Origin: Cunninghamia lanceolata
Lineage: Eukaryota > Streptophyta > Pinopsida > Cupressales > Cupressaceae
DNA length: 64,000 nucleotides
Assembly (NCBI GenBank): GCA_027924645.1
Contig: BSBN01001687.1
Coordinates: forward strand, 7,874,001 to 7,938,000
Direction of reading: 5' to 3'
This document shows, in pieces, positions 34,285 through 46,794 of this stretch. The notes under the pieces were generated by a model, which did not search any database, was not told the origin of the DNA, and worked only from the letters and a program-made list of their open reading frames with translations. Positions within the stretch are counted from its first letter, which is position 1. Each line of letters opens with the position of its first letter. The translations under genes were made by a program, and so were the position numbers.

Positions 34285-34510
34285 ATGCATAGTTAGTGCA
34301 TTTGTCCAGGGGGAGTTCATGCTATATCTTTTTCCTGGACTGATGGTGGCTACCTCTCAGGGGGAGCAGGTAGTAGTTGTTGCTGACAAGGGGAAAAGGT
34401 TGAAAAGGAGAGTTTGTAACCTAAGGAGGAGAAGAAGTTGCCCTTTGTCCTTGATGTCAAAGGGGAAGAAGGAGAAGGTATGTGTTTCCTTCAATGCCAA
34501 AGGGGGAGAT
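34285..34510 (+). promoter_or_regulatory. E5: 3' UTR with multiplied polypurine tracts
   Basis: Five G-rich purine tracts (about 34309, 34360, 34389, 34459 and 34498) of the AGGGGGAG/AAAGGGGAAG type precede the LTR; the last, AAAGGGGGAGAT, touches it. Same pattern as E4, on the opposite strand. Confidence 0.75.
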
Positions 34511-36545
34511 TGTTGCACATATGTTACCTACGGTTGTCACTGATGTGGTTGTGTGGTTGTCATTGATGTCAACACTAATGAGCATTGCACATATGTTACC
34601 TAAGTTTGTCACTGATGTAGTTGTGTGGTTGTCTTTGATGTCAACACTATGCTTGGATGCTTATGATGATGATATACTAAGTTAATGGTGTGCTAGTAGT
34701 GGTTGTTAATGTTCATGGTTGGTTGTTGATGTTCATGGTTGGATGTCATGCCTTGATTAACATCAAGTAGAATTGTATTGAGCATGTTTGTGGTCAGCAG
34801 AGATGATTTCATGAAGACGTTGTTGATGACCTAAAGCATGTGTTATGATCCAAGTCTTGTTGTTCCTAAGGAAGTATGTGTTGATATAATATGACTTTGG
34901 TCTCTGGATGTTGGTAAAGGTTGCTATTGTAGGAAGCCACCTGTAAGATTGCTTAGTAAAAGGCTCTGCATTCCTTTGCATTTGAAGATATGTTCATGTG
35001 GTTCATAAGTTAAGTTTAGTATGTTGTAAAGGTACTAAATCCAAAGGTTTAGATCATCTGCTCCTCCATAGTGGAAGTTACAAGTGACATAGTTCTGGTC
35101 TGTGCTTTGGTAGCATAATGTGATGATGAAGGTTCATTGGAATGCTCTGCATTCCTTTGCAAGTGAAAGTTTGATCATGTGGTTTTGTGAACACGATCAA
35201 AGATGTTTAATGCATGCTACTTTGTAGTATCAGGTGATTTAGAGGTCTACAAGTTTGATTTTCAAATAACAGTGTACTATAGATGGTTCTAGATGCCTAA
35301 TTATTCTCAGGACACATGATTGAGTACTTGCACCAGTTGGAGATTGTATAGATCAATTATATGAGTACATGTGGAAATTCTACATATCTCTATGCTTCTC
35401 AGGTTTGATGCATATGCAAATCTTTAAAGTTTCCAGTACCGTACAAAGTTTTCAAGTCAGTATGGGAAGAGTTATTGTTGTTGAAGCTGACTAAGGTATG
35501 TTGGTGATGTGTGCCACAATGTTCTTGTTGTACAGAGTTCAAGGAGTATTTGGAGATGGCGTATAGGTCCTACTGACTCATCTGGGAGAAGTGCAAGCAA
35601 TGTTCAATCTTTCATGAGTACTGCCAAGATTGTAATGACTGATGTGCTACAAGCTTCATGTGTTCTTCCTTAAGGGTGACCTATTTCAAATGAGCGAGAC
35701 GTGCGGATGTTATTCTTTGAAGGATGATGATGTGAAGGATGTTTAGGACCAAGTTAAGCATGTTTTGGGGTCCTCAAGGCATGTTTCTCTTCATGGAGTG
35801 GTATGTAGTTCATGTAAGGGCTTTCCCTCTACATGTTTCATGTTATGTGATCTCTGGCCGACTTGTAAATTGTAATAGTCCTGGTGTATTAGCTGACTTG
35901 TAATGTAGTCAATGTAATATCATGTATATATTGTAAACCTAGTTGATCTAGGTGAGGTATGATTTTGAAGATGAGAATATGAGTGCATAAAGAGTAGAAT
36001 ATAAATATGATATGCATTATGATGTGTGACTAAAGAAGAAAGAGCAGAAGCAATAAGGATTGTCCTAATTCATATTGAAGACATTTTTGTGACAGGAGGG
36101 AAGTGAAGAGTATGCGTAATTGTTTCGATCATCAAAAGAGGAGTGAAGAGGCAGAAATACAACCATCAAAGTTGTGAGCTTCAATGTCAATTTTTAGATA
36201 GTAGAAGAACTGTCATGTTGTAATTGTTTCTGAGTTCATTATCAGTTCAGGGAGTAGTTGCTTCCTTGGGTTGTAGCCCTAAAACAAAGCCAACAGGGAG
36301 TTGTAGCATCCTTGGGAGTGACCCTAAAACTTTTCTTTAGGGAGTAGTAGATTTGTTGGGTTGTAGCCCTAAAACAAAGTTAGTAGGGAGTAGTAGCTTC
36401 CTTGGGTTGTAGTCCTAAAACAAAGTTGTAATTTTTGAGTTTCATATATTGTGATTTAATCCTCACCGTGGTTTTTCCCTTGTTTGGGTTTTCCACGTAT
36501 ATCTAGTGTTATGTGTTGATGTGCATTGTTTTGATCTTTCATGTT
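34511..36545 (+). repeat. E5: 3' LTR (right end approximate)
   Basis: Starts TGTTGCACATATG right after the polypurine tract. The first 71 bp are duplicated in tandem (34514-34584, 34585-34655). A CTCTGCATTCCTTTGCA phrase occurs twice (about 34964, 35149). The U5-like end holds four 45-bp repeats (36243-36430). The right end is set where copia coding text of E6 starts; no second copy is available. Confidence 0.65.
36243..36430 (+). repeat. Tandem repeats near the end of the E5 LTR
   Basis: Four imperfect copies of about 45 bp built on GGGAGTAGTAGCTTCCTTGG, GTTGTAGCCCTAAAACAAAG. Confidence 0.8.
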
Positions 36546-36574
36546 TATGTTAATGCTATAATGTTTAACTTTTA

Positions 36575-39500
36575 ATCTACTCCAGAGGATTTGAAGTTTG
36601 TTTGGATACTGATTCACCTCTCCTATCAGTATCCAAGTGTGTTCTTGACACTATTGACATGGGTGAAGGAATATTTCATGATGTTCTCTACATTCGATCT
36701 TTGTCAGCTAATCTCCTATCTATTTATCAGATCACTCACAAGCTCTGGTAGGCGGGTTGAGTTCACACCAGATGCAATAGTAATCAATAGGTTGCATAGT
36801 TGGTTTACAGTTGCCATGGGAAAAGCATATCATCATTCTAGACCATATCACATTTCTCATTTTGTTCATGAATCTCCTTCAACATTTTTACTCACTCACT
36901 TATATGAGGTGAGTCATTTGTGGCATCAACGATTTGGCTACTTGAATTACTGCTACTTGTAGCAGTTCAGTCAACAAGACATGGTTTCAGGGTTGCCTTC
37001 TATTTGATTTTTTGATGCAATTTCCAAGGATGCACTCTTGGTAAGGATCCTGAGGAGAAATATGAAAAAGGAAAAGCATGGAGGGCCACACAACTTCTAG
37101 GGTTAGTACACAATGACTTGGCAGGGCCATTCCCACATCTATCTTTCAATAGGGATCGATAAGTCTTGACTTCCATTGATGATCTTTCCAAGTACACTTG
37201 GGTTTATTTTCTCAAAAAAAAGTTTGAGGTATTTGAGTACTTTTAGGACTTCAAACATTTTGTAGAGAAACAATCAAGAAAGGCCATCAAGATACTCCAC
37301 ACAAATAGTGTGGGTGAATATGTTAACTATCAGTTTGAATAATTTTGTGCTTCAGAAGGTATTGACTTGCAACACATATTTCCATACACTCCTTAGTAGA
37401 ATGGTGTTGTAGAACACAAGAATAGGTCCTTGAAAGAGATGGAAAATTGTATGATACATCCAGATCATTGGCACCTCAGTACTGGGTAGAGGCTATCAAC
37501 TATGTGTGTTATACCTAGAATCAAGTTCCTCATTGATTTGTGAAGGGCATAACTCCTTTTAAAGCTTGGACTAGTCAGAAACCCATAGTAAAGCACTTCT
37601 GAGTATTTGGTTCTCTTTCATAGGACCACATTCCAATAGAGAAACACAAGGCTATGGATCTGCAAAGAAAGCCTTGCATATTTGTTGGGTACCCAGATAG
37701 TGTTAAAGGCTATAGGCTTCTCCACCCTACCATTCATGAGTTGTTCATCGAGAGGAGTGTTCATTTCAAGGAGGCTGCTTCCAATTCTTCTCCTACCACT
37801 TCTCCATCTACCATCAAATTGGAGACACTACAACATCATGACAGTTCTTCAGAGAATCTTAATCCTCTTGATAATGATGAGGAGACTTCTTCCTCCACTT
37901 CATATGGTGATAGTGATGATGAGGATCCACCATCCTCTCCTAGTCATCATCCAGAGGTTGATTATTCTCCACTAGACTCTCTAGCCACTGGGCCTCTTTG
38001 GGCTCATCAAACATTGTAGTCAACTGGTGATTGGGTTGGTGATCCTTCATATACTAGAATAACAAGGTTACAATTTCAACAAGCTCCATATCTCTTTGTT
38101 GCTTCAACTTTTGATCCATAGTCTTTTTTGGAAGCTTCCGGTATCCCCAAGTGGGATGTTACTATGCAAGAAGAGTTTAGTTCCTTGGAAAGGAACCATA
38201 CTTGGGATTTAGTCCCCCTTCCTAAGGGAATGAAACTTGATCGATGCAAGTGGATCTATCGAACAAAATTTGCAGTTGATGGGTCAGTCAACAAGCATAA
38301 GGCTCACTTGGTTGTAAAAGGATTATCTTAGGTTGTTAAGATTGACTACTCTGAGACTTTTGTGCCAATCCCCAAAATGAATTCCATCTAACTTGTCCTT
38401 GCTATAGATACAACCCATCGTTGGGAAGTTCATCAAATAGATGTGAAGAGTGTTTTTCTTCATGGTAACCTTCATGAGGAAACCTACATGGAGCAACCAT
38501 AGGGGTTTGTCTAGGATCCTTCACTTGTTTGCCAACATTTAGAAGTCTCTCTATGGCCTCAAACATGCCCCTTAGGCTTGGTATACCAAGATGGACTCAT
38601 TCATTTCATTAGTTGGGTTCACTCGATGCCATTTTTATCCAAACATATACATTCTGCAATAGGATGATACTCTCACATTTTTGGTTCTCTATGTTGATGA
38701 CTTGTTGATCATAGGAAGTCACTCATCCACCATTACGGCAGTGAAAATTGCTCTTCATGATTGTTTCTTGATGTTAGACTTAGGTCTTCTACATTACTTC
38801 TTGAGGATTGAGACTACTCAGTCATCTTTAGGAATATTCATTCCACAACCCAAGTATGTACTTGATATGCTCTCCAAATTTTACATGGTTGGTTGTAATC
38901 CTACATTGACTGCATTTCTATTAGGGGTCAAACTTGAGGCTCACTATTCTTCACTAGTGGTGGATGCTACTCTGTACCAATAATTAGTTGGGAGTCTCAT
39001 ATACATGACTCACACAAGGCCTGGCCTTTCATATGTTGTGGGCATGGTCTTTCGGTTCATGCAAGAGTGCCATGAGTTGCATTAGAAAGAAGCCAAGCAT
39101 ATAATCCACTATGTACATGGCACTCACAATTATGGGATTTAGTATGCAGAGGGCATAGATATTGACTTGGTGGGACACATAGATTCAAATTAGGTAGGTG
39201 ATTCTCAGGATCTCAAGTCTAGTTTAGGGTATTGCTTCTCACTTGGTTTTGGTCTAGTTTGTTGGTCGAGCAAGAAGTAGTCTGCAATTTCTCTTTCATA
39301 TATAGAGGCTGAGTATCGATGGGTAGTTAATGACACCAATGAGGCCATTTGGCTTTAGAATATTCTCACTGAGTTTCAAATTCCATTTATAAAGCCTATA
39401 GTCATCTTTTGTGATAACCAAAGTGCAATACAAATCTCAAGGAATCCAACCCATCACCAGTGAGCCAAATATATTGAGATACACATGCACTACATCCATG

Positions 39501-39720
39501 AGCTAATTCATGGAAACATCATTGATCTCAAGTAATCCATTCCATCATTAGTAAACCAAACAGATTGAGATACACATGCAATACATCCATGAGCTAAATC
39601 ATGGAAACATCATTGGTCTCAAGTACTGTCAAACATCAGAGTAGATCGCAGACATCTTCACCAAACTGTTCATTGAAAGCAAGTTCCTTTGGTTGTGAGC
39701 TTTGTTAGGGGTGTGGCAAG
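36575..39720 (+). pseudogene. E6: copia pol (protease end, integrase, RT, RNase H), heavily decayed
   Basis: A 5'-truncated copia polyprotein with many stops and frameshifts. The protease end (FHDVLYIRSLSANLLSIYQI) leads to the pre-integrase zinc segment (LWHQRFGYLNYCYL, about 36920), the integrase core (LVHNDLAGPFPH; HTNSVGEYV, where the second catalytic Asp is Asn; NGVVEHKNRSLKEM) and ECIFVGYS-type text at about 37680. A Ser/Pro/Asp-rich linker (37780-37990) follows, then RT from EASGIPKWDVTMQEEFSSL (38131) through WIYRTKFAVDGSVNKHKAHL, QIDVKSVFLHGNL and YVDDLLIIG (about 38692). RNase H: SLGYCFSLGFGLVCWSSKK, IEAEYRW, CDNQSAIQISRNPTHH. A 88-bp tandem duplication (39449-39624) repeats part of RNase H. 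Confidence 0.88.
39449..39624 (+). repeat. E6: 88-bp tandem duplication inside RNase H
   Basis: CCATCACCAGTGAGCCAAAT-type text and the following GAGATACACATGCACTACAT occur twice, back to back, with about ten differences. The duplicated part covers the segment that codes for EIHMHYIHELIHGNI. Confidence 0.8.
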
Positions 39721-39924
39721 TGTCCACTTTGGGGAGTGCTTCTTAGTCCTTTGCTTTCTCTCTCTCTCTACTTTGGGGGGGTATTTCCTCTCTCTATTTT
39801 GAGGGGGACTATTCCTTTATGGGGGCTTCTTCTCTTTTGGGGGAATTCTTTTTACATGGATACCTCATCAGGCTTCATTTTCCAAGACCCATCTTTTCAC
39901 CCACATAAGCTACACTTAGGGGGG
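39721..39924 (+). promoter_or_regulatory. E6: G-rich tracts and polypurine tract before the 3' LTR
   Basis: Five G5-G7 runs (about 39774, 39801, 39819, 39839, 39919) in T/C-rich DNA; the last (TTAGGGGGG) touches the LTR and is the likely primer. Less purine-pure than the tracts of E4 and E5. Confidence 0.6.
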
Positions 39925-40690
39925 TGTTAGTGTAGGTTTTTTATTTTCCTTATATTAGGGGATATTTATTTTTCCTACACATATTATGAATCTTTCTTAG
40001 GTTATTTAGGCATGGTTATTTTGAGAACACATGACATAATCCATCAATTGCATGTGTCACTCTCACCCACTTTTGGGTAGTTGAGTCTCACACCCTCATT
40101 TGAATTTATATGCCACCTCTCATAACCATTTATTTTTCTTTATCTAAGAAGGTGCAACCATGTATTTTGGTATTTACCAAGTAGGTAAAATTCCCACCTA
40201 TTTTAGGTAGTTGGAGTCATTATTGATCTTGGATGTATATGCCTTTACTTTTCTATATATATAGTACTCACCTTTCACCTCTACTAGTTAGTGAGCATAT
40301 CCTAAATTCTCTTGCAATCTTGTCTCTTGAATTCTCTCTTTCAAGATAATCTCTTCATCCTATTATTTTGATCTTCAATCATTTGTTGATTGGAGTGCCT
40401 GTGTTCTATGATCGACAATAGATCTTGGTTTACATTCTCGCTTCTCATAGAATCTAACACTATAGATCTTATCTACAAGGTTTTACCTACAATTGTTCTA
40501 AATTTTGTTTATAGCCATACTCCTTATCCTTGTGCATTCATGTCATTGGTTGTAAATTCTCTTGTACATAGTCTCTGTGTTGTGCTTTTCCTTGTATATA
40601 TTGGTTTGTTTATTTCCCCTTCCCTCTGGTCCCCTTTTTAATTTTTGGTCTACCCTAGAGATGGTTAGATTCTCATTGTGCCTACAAGAG
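39925..40690 (+). repeat. E6: 3' LTR (right end approximate)
   Basis: Starts TGTTAGTGTAGG after the polypurine tract. A TATA box, CTATATATATAG, lies at 40253-40264, followed by a pyrimidine-rich leader. The right end is not fixed because no second copy is present. Confidence 0.55.
40253..40264 (+). promoter_or_regulatory. TATA box of the E6 LTR
   Basis: CTATATATATAG some 330 bp into the LTR. Confidence 0.55.
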
Positions 40691-40699
40691 ACACACATC

Positions 40700-43174
40700 C
40701 CCAACCAACGCCAATGTTCAAACTCAAATTGAAAATTCCATATTCATGTAAGTCCTTGCTTATTTTACCTACTTTTTGCCTCGTGTCCCCCATCATGTGT
40801 TGAAAACCCTCAAAGAGCCTTCAAGTCCTTAATGAACCTTCAAAATTATCTAAATCATTCAAATTCACTAAGTATAGAAGCCTTTTGATAAGTTTACAGG
40901 TTCATGAACTTGCCAAAGGCTCGAAAGCCTTTGAAAGATAAATCATTTCATCTTTTTGATAGGTTCGCAAACCAGCAAACCTATTGAAAAGGTTTGTAAG
41001 TTTCCCAAGTAGTCAAAAGGGTAAGAAACACAAGGAGAAAGTTGGAAAGATAAAAGTTTTGGTAAGTTCACAAGTTCACGAACTTGTCGAAATGTTAAAA
41101 GAACAAAGGAGAAAGCCAAAAGACAAGCTTTTTAGCAAGTTCATGGGTTCATGAACTTGACAAATTGACAAAAAAGGAGAAGAGAGAAGAAAAGAAAAGA
41201 TGAAACTTTTCAGAAAGTTTGTGAGTTTGTAAACTCACTAATACGTCATAAGAAGAAGGAAGAAAGATAAGAAAGAAGAGGAAAGTTGGCAGGGAAAAAG
41301 TGTTTCAACATTTCCGTAGGTTTGTGAACTGGCAAACCTATTGAAAAGGTTTGCAAGTTCTCAAAATCATTGAAATGTCGAAAGGTTGAAGACAAAGCAA
41401 AGGTTCGTGAACCAGTGAACATGTTGAAAAGGTTTGTAGGTTCTCAAGATGCTTGAAAAGAGAAGACAAAGAAAAGATGTGTGTTTTGGCAAGTTTGTGA
41501 GTTTGTGAACATATTGAAATCTCGACAAAAGAAAGGAAAGTCAAAGATGAAAATTTTTAGCAAGTTTGTAAGTTTGCGAACTTGTTGAAATATCAAAAAA
41601 GGATGAAGAGACCATTGTTTCAACAAGTTTGTGAGTTTGCAAACTTGTTGAATCACCAAAAAAGGAAAGAGGAGATGAAAAGAAAGAAAAGTCATATGTT
41701 TCAACTAGTTCATAGGTTTACGAACTAGCTAAATTATCAAAAAGCAATGCAAAGTTTCACATTTTCAAACATGCTGAGGATAAAAGGGAAAAATGGTGTA
41801 AAAATAAGAAAGAAGCTCAACTGAATGAAGCTGAATGTAGTGAGATGCAGATGGACATTCAAATGCCCCACCCACCTAGATGCATACTTCAACAACTTTC
41901 CAAGAACACCATGTGAATGCAGTAGGTGATTTCTTAGCTACCTATTGTACTCATGCATGATCTAAACTATTCATTTTGGGGCGGGATGCATTCTTGGCCA
42001 TGGATCCTAGATGTTGGATGTAGATTTCATTTATTGCTTAACTTCCTGAGGTAGCTCAGATTCCCACACACAATTAGGGAATGATTTTTTAGTGCTATAA
42101 AGACATGCTTGTTATTCATTCAAAGGGTTGATCATTTTCACTTCCAAGAGCTATAAGCTGCAAGGTTTCTTGTAGGGTTTCAACTCCTATATGTCTAGCT
42201 TGTCTAGAAAGAAATATATTTGTGATTCACAAAAAATTGTAATTGTGTAACTGATATCTGTTAATTGAATGTCTCCATGGTTCCGCACATTTTTTAGGGA
42301 AATCATGACTTTGTTGGGGTTTCCTCCTACCACATTTGCTATTATTCTTGTAACATGTATCTGATGAATGAGATAATGTTTTAATTCGTTCTATAATTCT
42401 TTTGGTCATTTCTGTGTTATATAATGGGATTTTGTATTATGATGATGGATTACTAAGTATGTTTTTGTAATGGGTATTATATCTTGATGCATGCATATGC
42501 ATGGATCATTTCCCTATTGTTTTAACTTTGTCATTCTTTCTGGGAAACTGTGACTCTATTACCAATTGAATAGGCACTAGTCTTAGAAGTTGTGGTCAAT
42601 CACATTCATTAAAACAAACAAAATCTTTCATCAGTAGCTTAGGGTTATGTTAATAATTTTTATGCACATCCATGATTCAATGGTTCAACTAGGGAAAAAT
42701 ATTTTATGCAAATTGTAATAAGTGAAACATATTGTTGAACCATGTCATACATGTCTACACCTTGCCACTATGTATGAAATGTTATAAATACTCATTTATA
42801 TGGATTATAATATTGTTCTTATGTTTAGGTGTGTGTACCAGGTGTTATTTTATCTTTATAAGAGGTCTTATGCAGCTAGTTGTTCTTAACCTAGTGACAA
42901 ATATAGGCGTCAAGTGTAAATTGGGTATAGATGCCATTGTTTCAATCATACTTATTTTAATTGGTTTAAAACCTTTCTAAGGGTGCCTCTAGGAATACCC
43001 TCCTGGGTCTAGTTGAGTCCAAAGTGCAAGAGAGCATACCAACTCTCATCAATTGTCCTTTAACCATTTTTAGTCTATTGATGAACCTCTATTTTACCTT
43101 CTTGATGACACCCCCTAGCCTTGAAGGTGAAAACATACTCTAGGATTGTGGACCTATAGTTTTGGGACCTAACA
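40700..43174 (+). repeat. E7: LTR-like non-coding block containing the hairpin array
   Basis: No coding frame. A TATA-type box (CTATAAAG, 42095-42102) lies downstream of the hairpin array. The end (GGGTCTAGTTGAGTCCAAAG to GGGACCTAACA, 43011-43174) resembles in layout the 3' end of the E8 LTR (58560-58699). This suggests a diverged gypsy LTR whose U3 carries the array. No PBS or partner LTR was found, so the call is tentative. Confidence 0.35.
40890..41760 (+). repeat. Array of about 11 hairpin-forming repeats
   Basis: About eleven diverged units, 56-103 bp apart (starts near 40911, 40967, 41060, 41137, 41214, 41317, 41400, 41490, 41560, 41620, 41702). Each has a core such as AAGTTTGTGAGTTTGCAAAC that folds on itself; at 41617-41650 CAACAAGTTTG and CAAACTTGTTG form an 11-bp perfect stem around an 8-base loop. 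Between cores lie purine-rich spacers with TTGAAATATCAAAAA. Confidence 0.8.
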
Positions 43175-44262
43175 CAAAGTACACTAGACCTTGAACTATA
43201 ATCCACATTTTCCTAAGAGCAAAGCACATTGAGATAATGCCTTTCTATTTTCTAGCAACTAAGTATATTAGAAAATGATCATTTGTTTCTTTCTCCCTTG
43301 TTTATTTGTATAGTTGTGTGTTTTCTTGCTCCTATTAGTGTATGATTTGTGTGTGTGTGTGTTATATTATATGATTTTCTAACATTATCCTTTTTACAAG
43401 TTATGTTTTTTGAATACCTTTGTTTTACAAGTTTTATGTTATTCTAACATTGCTTGTTTTGTAGATTTTTGTTGTCTAACATGTTTTGTTTTGTAGAGTC
43501 TCATTCTGAGGGAATGCTTTCCTCACTTGGAGATGTGTTGTGTTCCTTTATTATATCCTTAAAATGTTATTTACTTTCAATTATTTCTTTTTAGTACTTT
43601 AGCATAGTTTATCACCTAGTGGTGCAAAATCCTACTAAGTGGGGAAAAAATGTAAGATATAAAATTACATACCCTATAATTTTGGTACTATAATTTGACC
43701 TTAATTTAGCATTTGTAGCCCCTAGCATATTTTTAGGTTCATTTTTTATTCATACAACAACTACTTTCTTTAATTTTTTCCACCTTGCAATGTAAGGACA
43801 TGTAAATGTAACTACCCAATGATCTATTACGTGAATCTCAACAAGCAATTAACATTCCATGACCCTAAAATTTCCCAAGCTCTCAACTTAATCTTTTGAA
43901 AGAACTAAGCATTCTACACTCTCCATCAAGTAGTCTCTTGTATTCCAACAATTTTGTGAAACATTCTAGTGTTCTTAAGGTTTTGAGAAATAGCTACACA
44001 CTTCCAACATTGGTCTTCCTTGGTTGTTCATGGTTGAGTTGTGATCTTGATGCTAGCTATCATCTCCATTTTTGTGTTGCAAGTGATATTGTTTGAAACT
44101 CTTGTCTTATTTTGACCTGTCTGTTGTTATTATAGTTTTTGTTTGTGTTGTAACTTCCTTGTTAGCACTTAGAGGTTTTCAACTCCATTTTCACCCTCAC
44201 ACACACTAGGATATTAATCCTTGTAGACCTAAGATTTAATACTTATAGATATGCTTTTCTTT
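43175..44262. other. AT-rich stretch without recognised features
   Basis: No coding frame supported on either strand. A short (GT)n run lies at 43350-43363. Confidence 0.5.
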
Positions 44263-44880
44263 GTTTTTGATTAAGTAAGCTGGAAAAAAGGGTCCAGATC
44301 CCTTTACAAAAACAACCCAAAGGTCAAAGCAAAAAAGACCCACACTGGCTAGAAACAACACATCAGTAGCAGATTAACAGCCGATACCAAAACCAGAGTT
44401 CATAGAGGAAAAACAATACTTAATCAAAAACCTGAAACAATTAAAAAAGCAAGAGAAACTAAGGGAAAACATTAGCCCTGTCTTGAGTGAGGAATTTAAA
44501 CATTTCCTCATAATCACCCATAGAGTCAACACCAATTCCACGTATCTTGGTCTCCAGCTCCTGCAACACCGAAAGGGAAGTAGCAGAATGATGCAACACT
44601 TTAGAAATGAAGCTCGCCATCACCCTCCAGTTCTTCTCTAGGTCTATCACCTTGGTCTTAAGAGTAGAAATCTCCTTGGTAGTTTGCTCACACCTGTAAC
44701 ATTTATTTTTATCCACTGGTTGAACCTGGACTCCCTCTTCCTCCTTTGAATAAGGAGCATTCATCTTAGGGAATAAGCTATTGCCTTCCTCCTCTCGAAT
44801 AGAGACTTTAGGAGTGCTAGTGTCATCTTCCCCAATAATTTCCTCTTCAAATTCAGAATTACTAGAGACATCAACTCACT
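44263..44880 (-). pseudogene. Possible LINE 3' fragment with a coiled-coil ORF end
   Basis: On the minus strand an ORF (44764-44459 open, acidic text upstream to about 44880) encodes a Lys/Glu-rich coiled coil with a CYRCEQTTKEISTL segment and ends in TAG. About 190 bases of 3' UTR follow, with GGGATCTGGACCC and then AATCAAAAACAAAGAAAAG, an A-rich end of the kind that closes plant LINEs. No RT or endonuclease is visible, so a processed retrocopy is equally possible. I recognise no family for the ORF. Confidence 0.35.
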
Positions 44881-44887
44881 TAGGGTT

Positions 44888-46794
44888 TGTTAGCACCTAT
44901 AATTTTGGCAAATTCTTAGTGCTTGGTAGCATTTCATTTGATGGTTTCAGTTGATTTTCAGGCCCTATGGCACTTAGTATGCTCCTAAATTTTAGAATTA
45001 AAATTTCTCAATCTATGATTCATCAAGGGAAATCCTTTGGTACAAATTTTTTATGGGTTATCAGAAGCATGTGTTCGATTTTGCGATATCCAAGGATGTG
45101 TTTTAACAGGTTTTTTAATTTGTCGCCACTTCAGGTCAGGTCCGGAGGGTCTAGTAAAAAAAGATCAAATCTCCCAGTTCTGATGACAACCTAGTTCTCG
45201 ATTTGCCTTCATATATTCCTAGCTCTATTTTTGTGGTGATCTGAGGTGTCCTTGTGTGAAAATAGATTTTTTTTAAAAATCGGGCTCCCAGGGGTCTAGT
45301 TTACAAAGGAGGTCCCAAAAATCTTTTGGCGATGCAAATTTTGATGAAATGAGTATGTTTTAAATAATTGATTATGGCTTGATGCAAGTTTTCATGGTCT
45401 CCGGATGTCCCGTGTGCTCACAGTGATGTTGCGTTGTTTGCCCAGAAGGAGAAATTAATTATTTGTCATTTTCCCAAGTTGCAAAATGCAATTTTTAAAA
45501 AGCATTTTAATCAATTGGAAAATATAGTATTGTTTTAAGTGGAGAATAATATAAAGTAAACATTATTGATATAATGTTTATATCAAATAAAGGCAAAACA
45601 AAAGGAATTTTGGGGCTGAGCGCACCAGCTCACAACCCATTCCTCCTTCCTTCCCCATGGTTGTGCTCGTGCGATGAGCCTCTACTTGGTCTGATTTTTG
45701 GTCAAGCTTACTGCTAGACATGTAGCTTTGGTACACCATCATCTTTGGAGGTATTTTAAGAGCCTTTGGGTCAGATACAAATAGAGACATTGCAGTCTTC
45801 ACATTTTTGGCTTTACGTCAGAGTTTTGGGGGCTTATATTGGTTCAAAATTGTTGCTCCATGGTTTGAAATCATCCACTAATCATTCCTAATGTCTGGGT
45901 AGTGATTTTAATTATGTTTGGGATATGTTTTGAGTGTCAGAATTGCAAACAATGCCCAACACCATCAAAAAATGACTTAACAGTGAGAAGAAATCAATTG
46001 ACAAATAAAATATAATGTTTTAAGTGGTAAATGTTATAAACATTATTAATGTAATGTTTATGCTTTATAAATAAAAACATCGACATTTTGGGGGTTGAGT
46101 GCATCAATTGGCAAATAAAATATAATGTTTTAAGTGGTAAATGTTATAATATAAACATTATTAATTTAATGTTTATGCTTTACAAATAAAAATAATGATA
46201 TTTTGGGGGTTGAGTGCATGAGTGCACAACTCACCTTGTTCTCCTTCCTCAGGCCTGTGTTGTTGCACTAAGGCCTCCTATTGGCTAGTCTTGGCAAAAG
46301 GAATGTACATGTATTGATTGCCAATCTTTTGCTCTTATTCAGCTTTGATTTAAGAAGTTTTTAAGTGGTGAAGCTTCAAAATCAAGAGGGTGATGTTGCT
46401 CTGTATATAAGCACATGGATAAAAAAGGCAAGAGTGCTGGTGAAGGGTGTAAAGTCCCAAGGAAGAAATTAAACCAATCAAATGAAATAGAATTTCATGG
46501 TTTTTAAAGGAGGGGAACAAACTGTAAAGAAGTATCAATCTTAGTTCAACGGACTAGATCAATTGTAAAAACGTATTACCAGCAGGAGCCAATCAAGATC
46601 AGAAATGCAAATTCCCATGGTTGCAAGAATTAAATGTAAAATTAAATTTGTAACTGACTATTTATAATCTGGCATTGCTCAGTTCTCCTATGTAAGGGAA
46701 CTGACAGCATTGTAATAGGTGAGTTTGATTCTGGACTTTGGATACAAGATATCCATATCTTTTGGAGAGTAGTTTTCTATTGCAGAGCAAGTTC
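44888..46794 (+). repeat. E8: 5' LTR, first part
   Basis: Shares TAGCACCTATAATTTTGGCA and the following 650 bp with 60310-60965. Contains a tandem repeat of about 125 bp (about 45990-46230, with a diverged earlier copy at 45480-45640) and a TATA box (TATATAA, 46404-46410). Ends at AGTTC, the left target duplication of E9. Confidence 0.8.
45480..46230 (+). repeat. E8 LTR: three copies of an AT-rich unit
   Basis: Unit of about 125 bp containing ATAATGTTTTAAGTGGTAAA, TAATGTTTATGCTTTATAAA and TTTTGGGGGTTGAGTGCAT. Copies near 45500 (diverged), 45993 and 46102; TAATGTTTATATCA-type text is partly palindromic (AAACATTAT/ATAATGTTT). Confidence 0.7.

Noticed and set aside
39754..39924. G-quadruplex cluster before the E6 LTR
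   Set aside because: G-runs are separated by about 20-80 bases, too far for ordinary quadruplexes; better read as repeated polypurine tracts.
43350..43363. (GT)n microsatellite
   Set aside because: Only seven units; too short to be notable.
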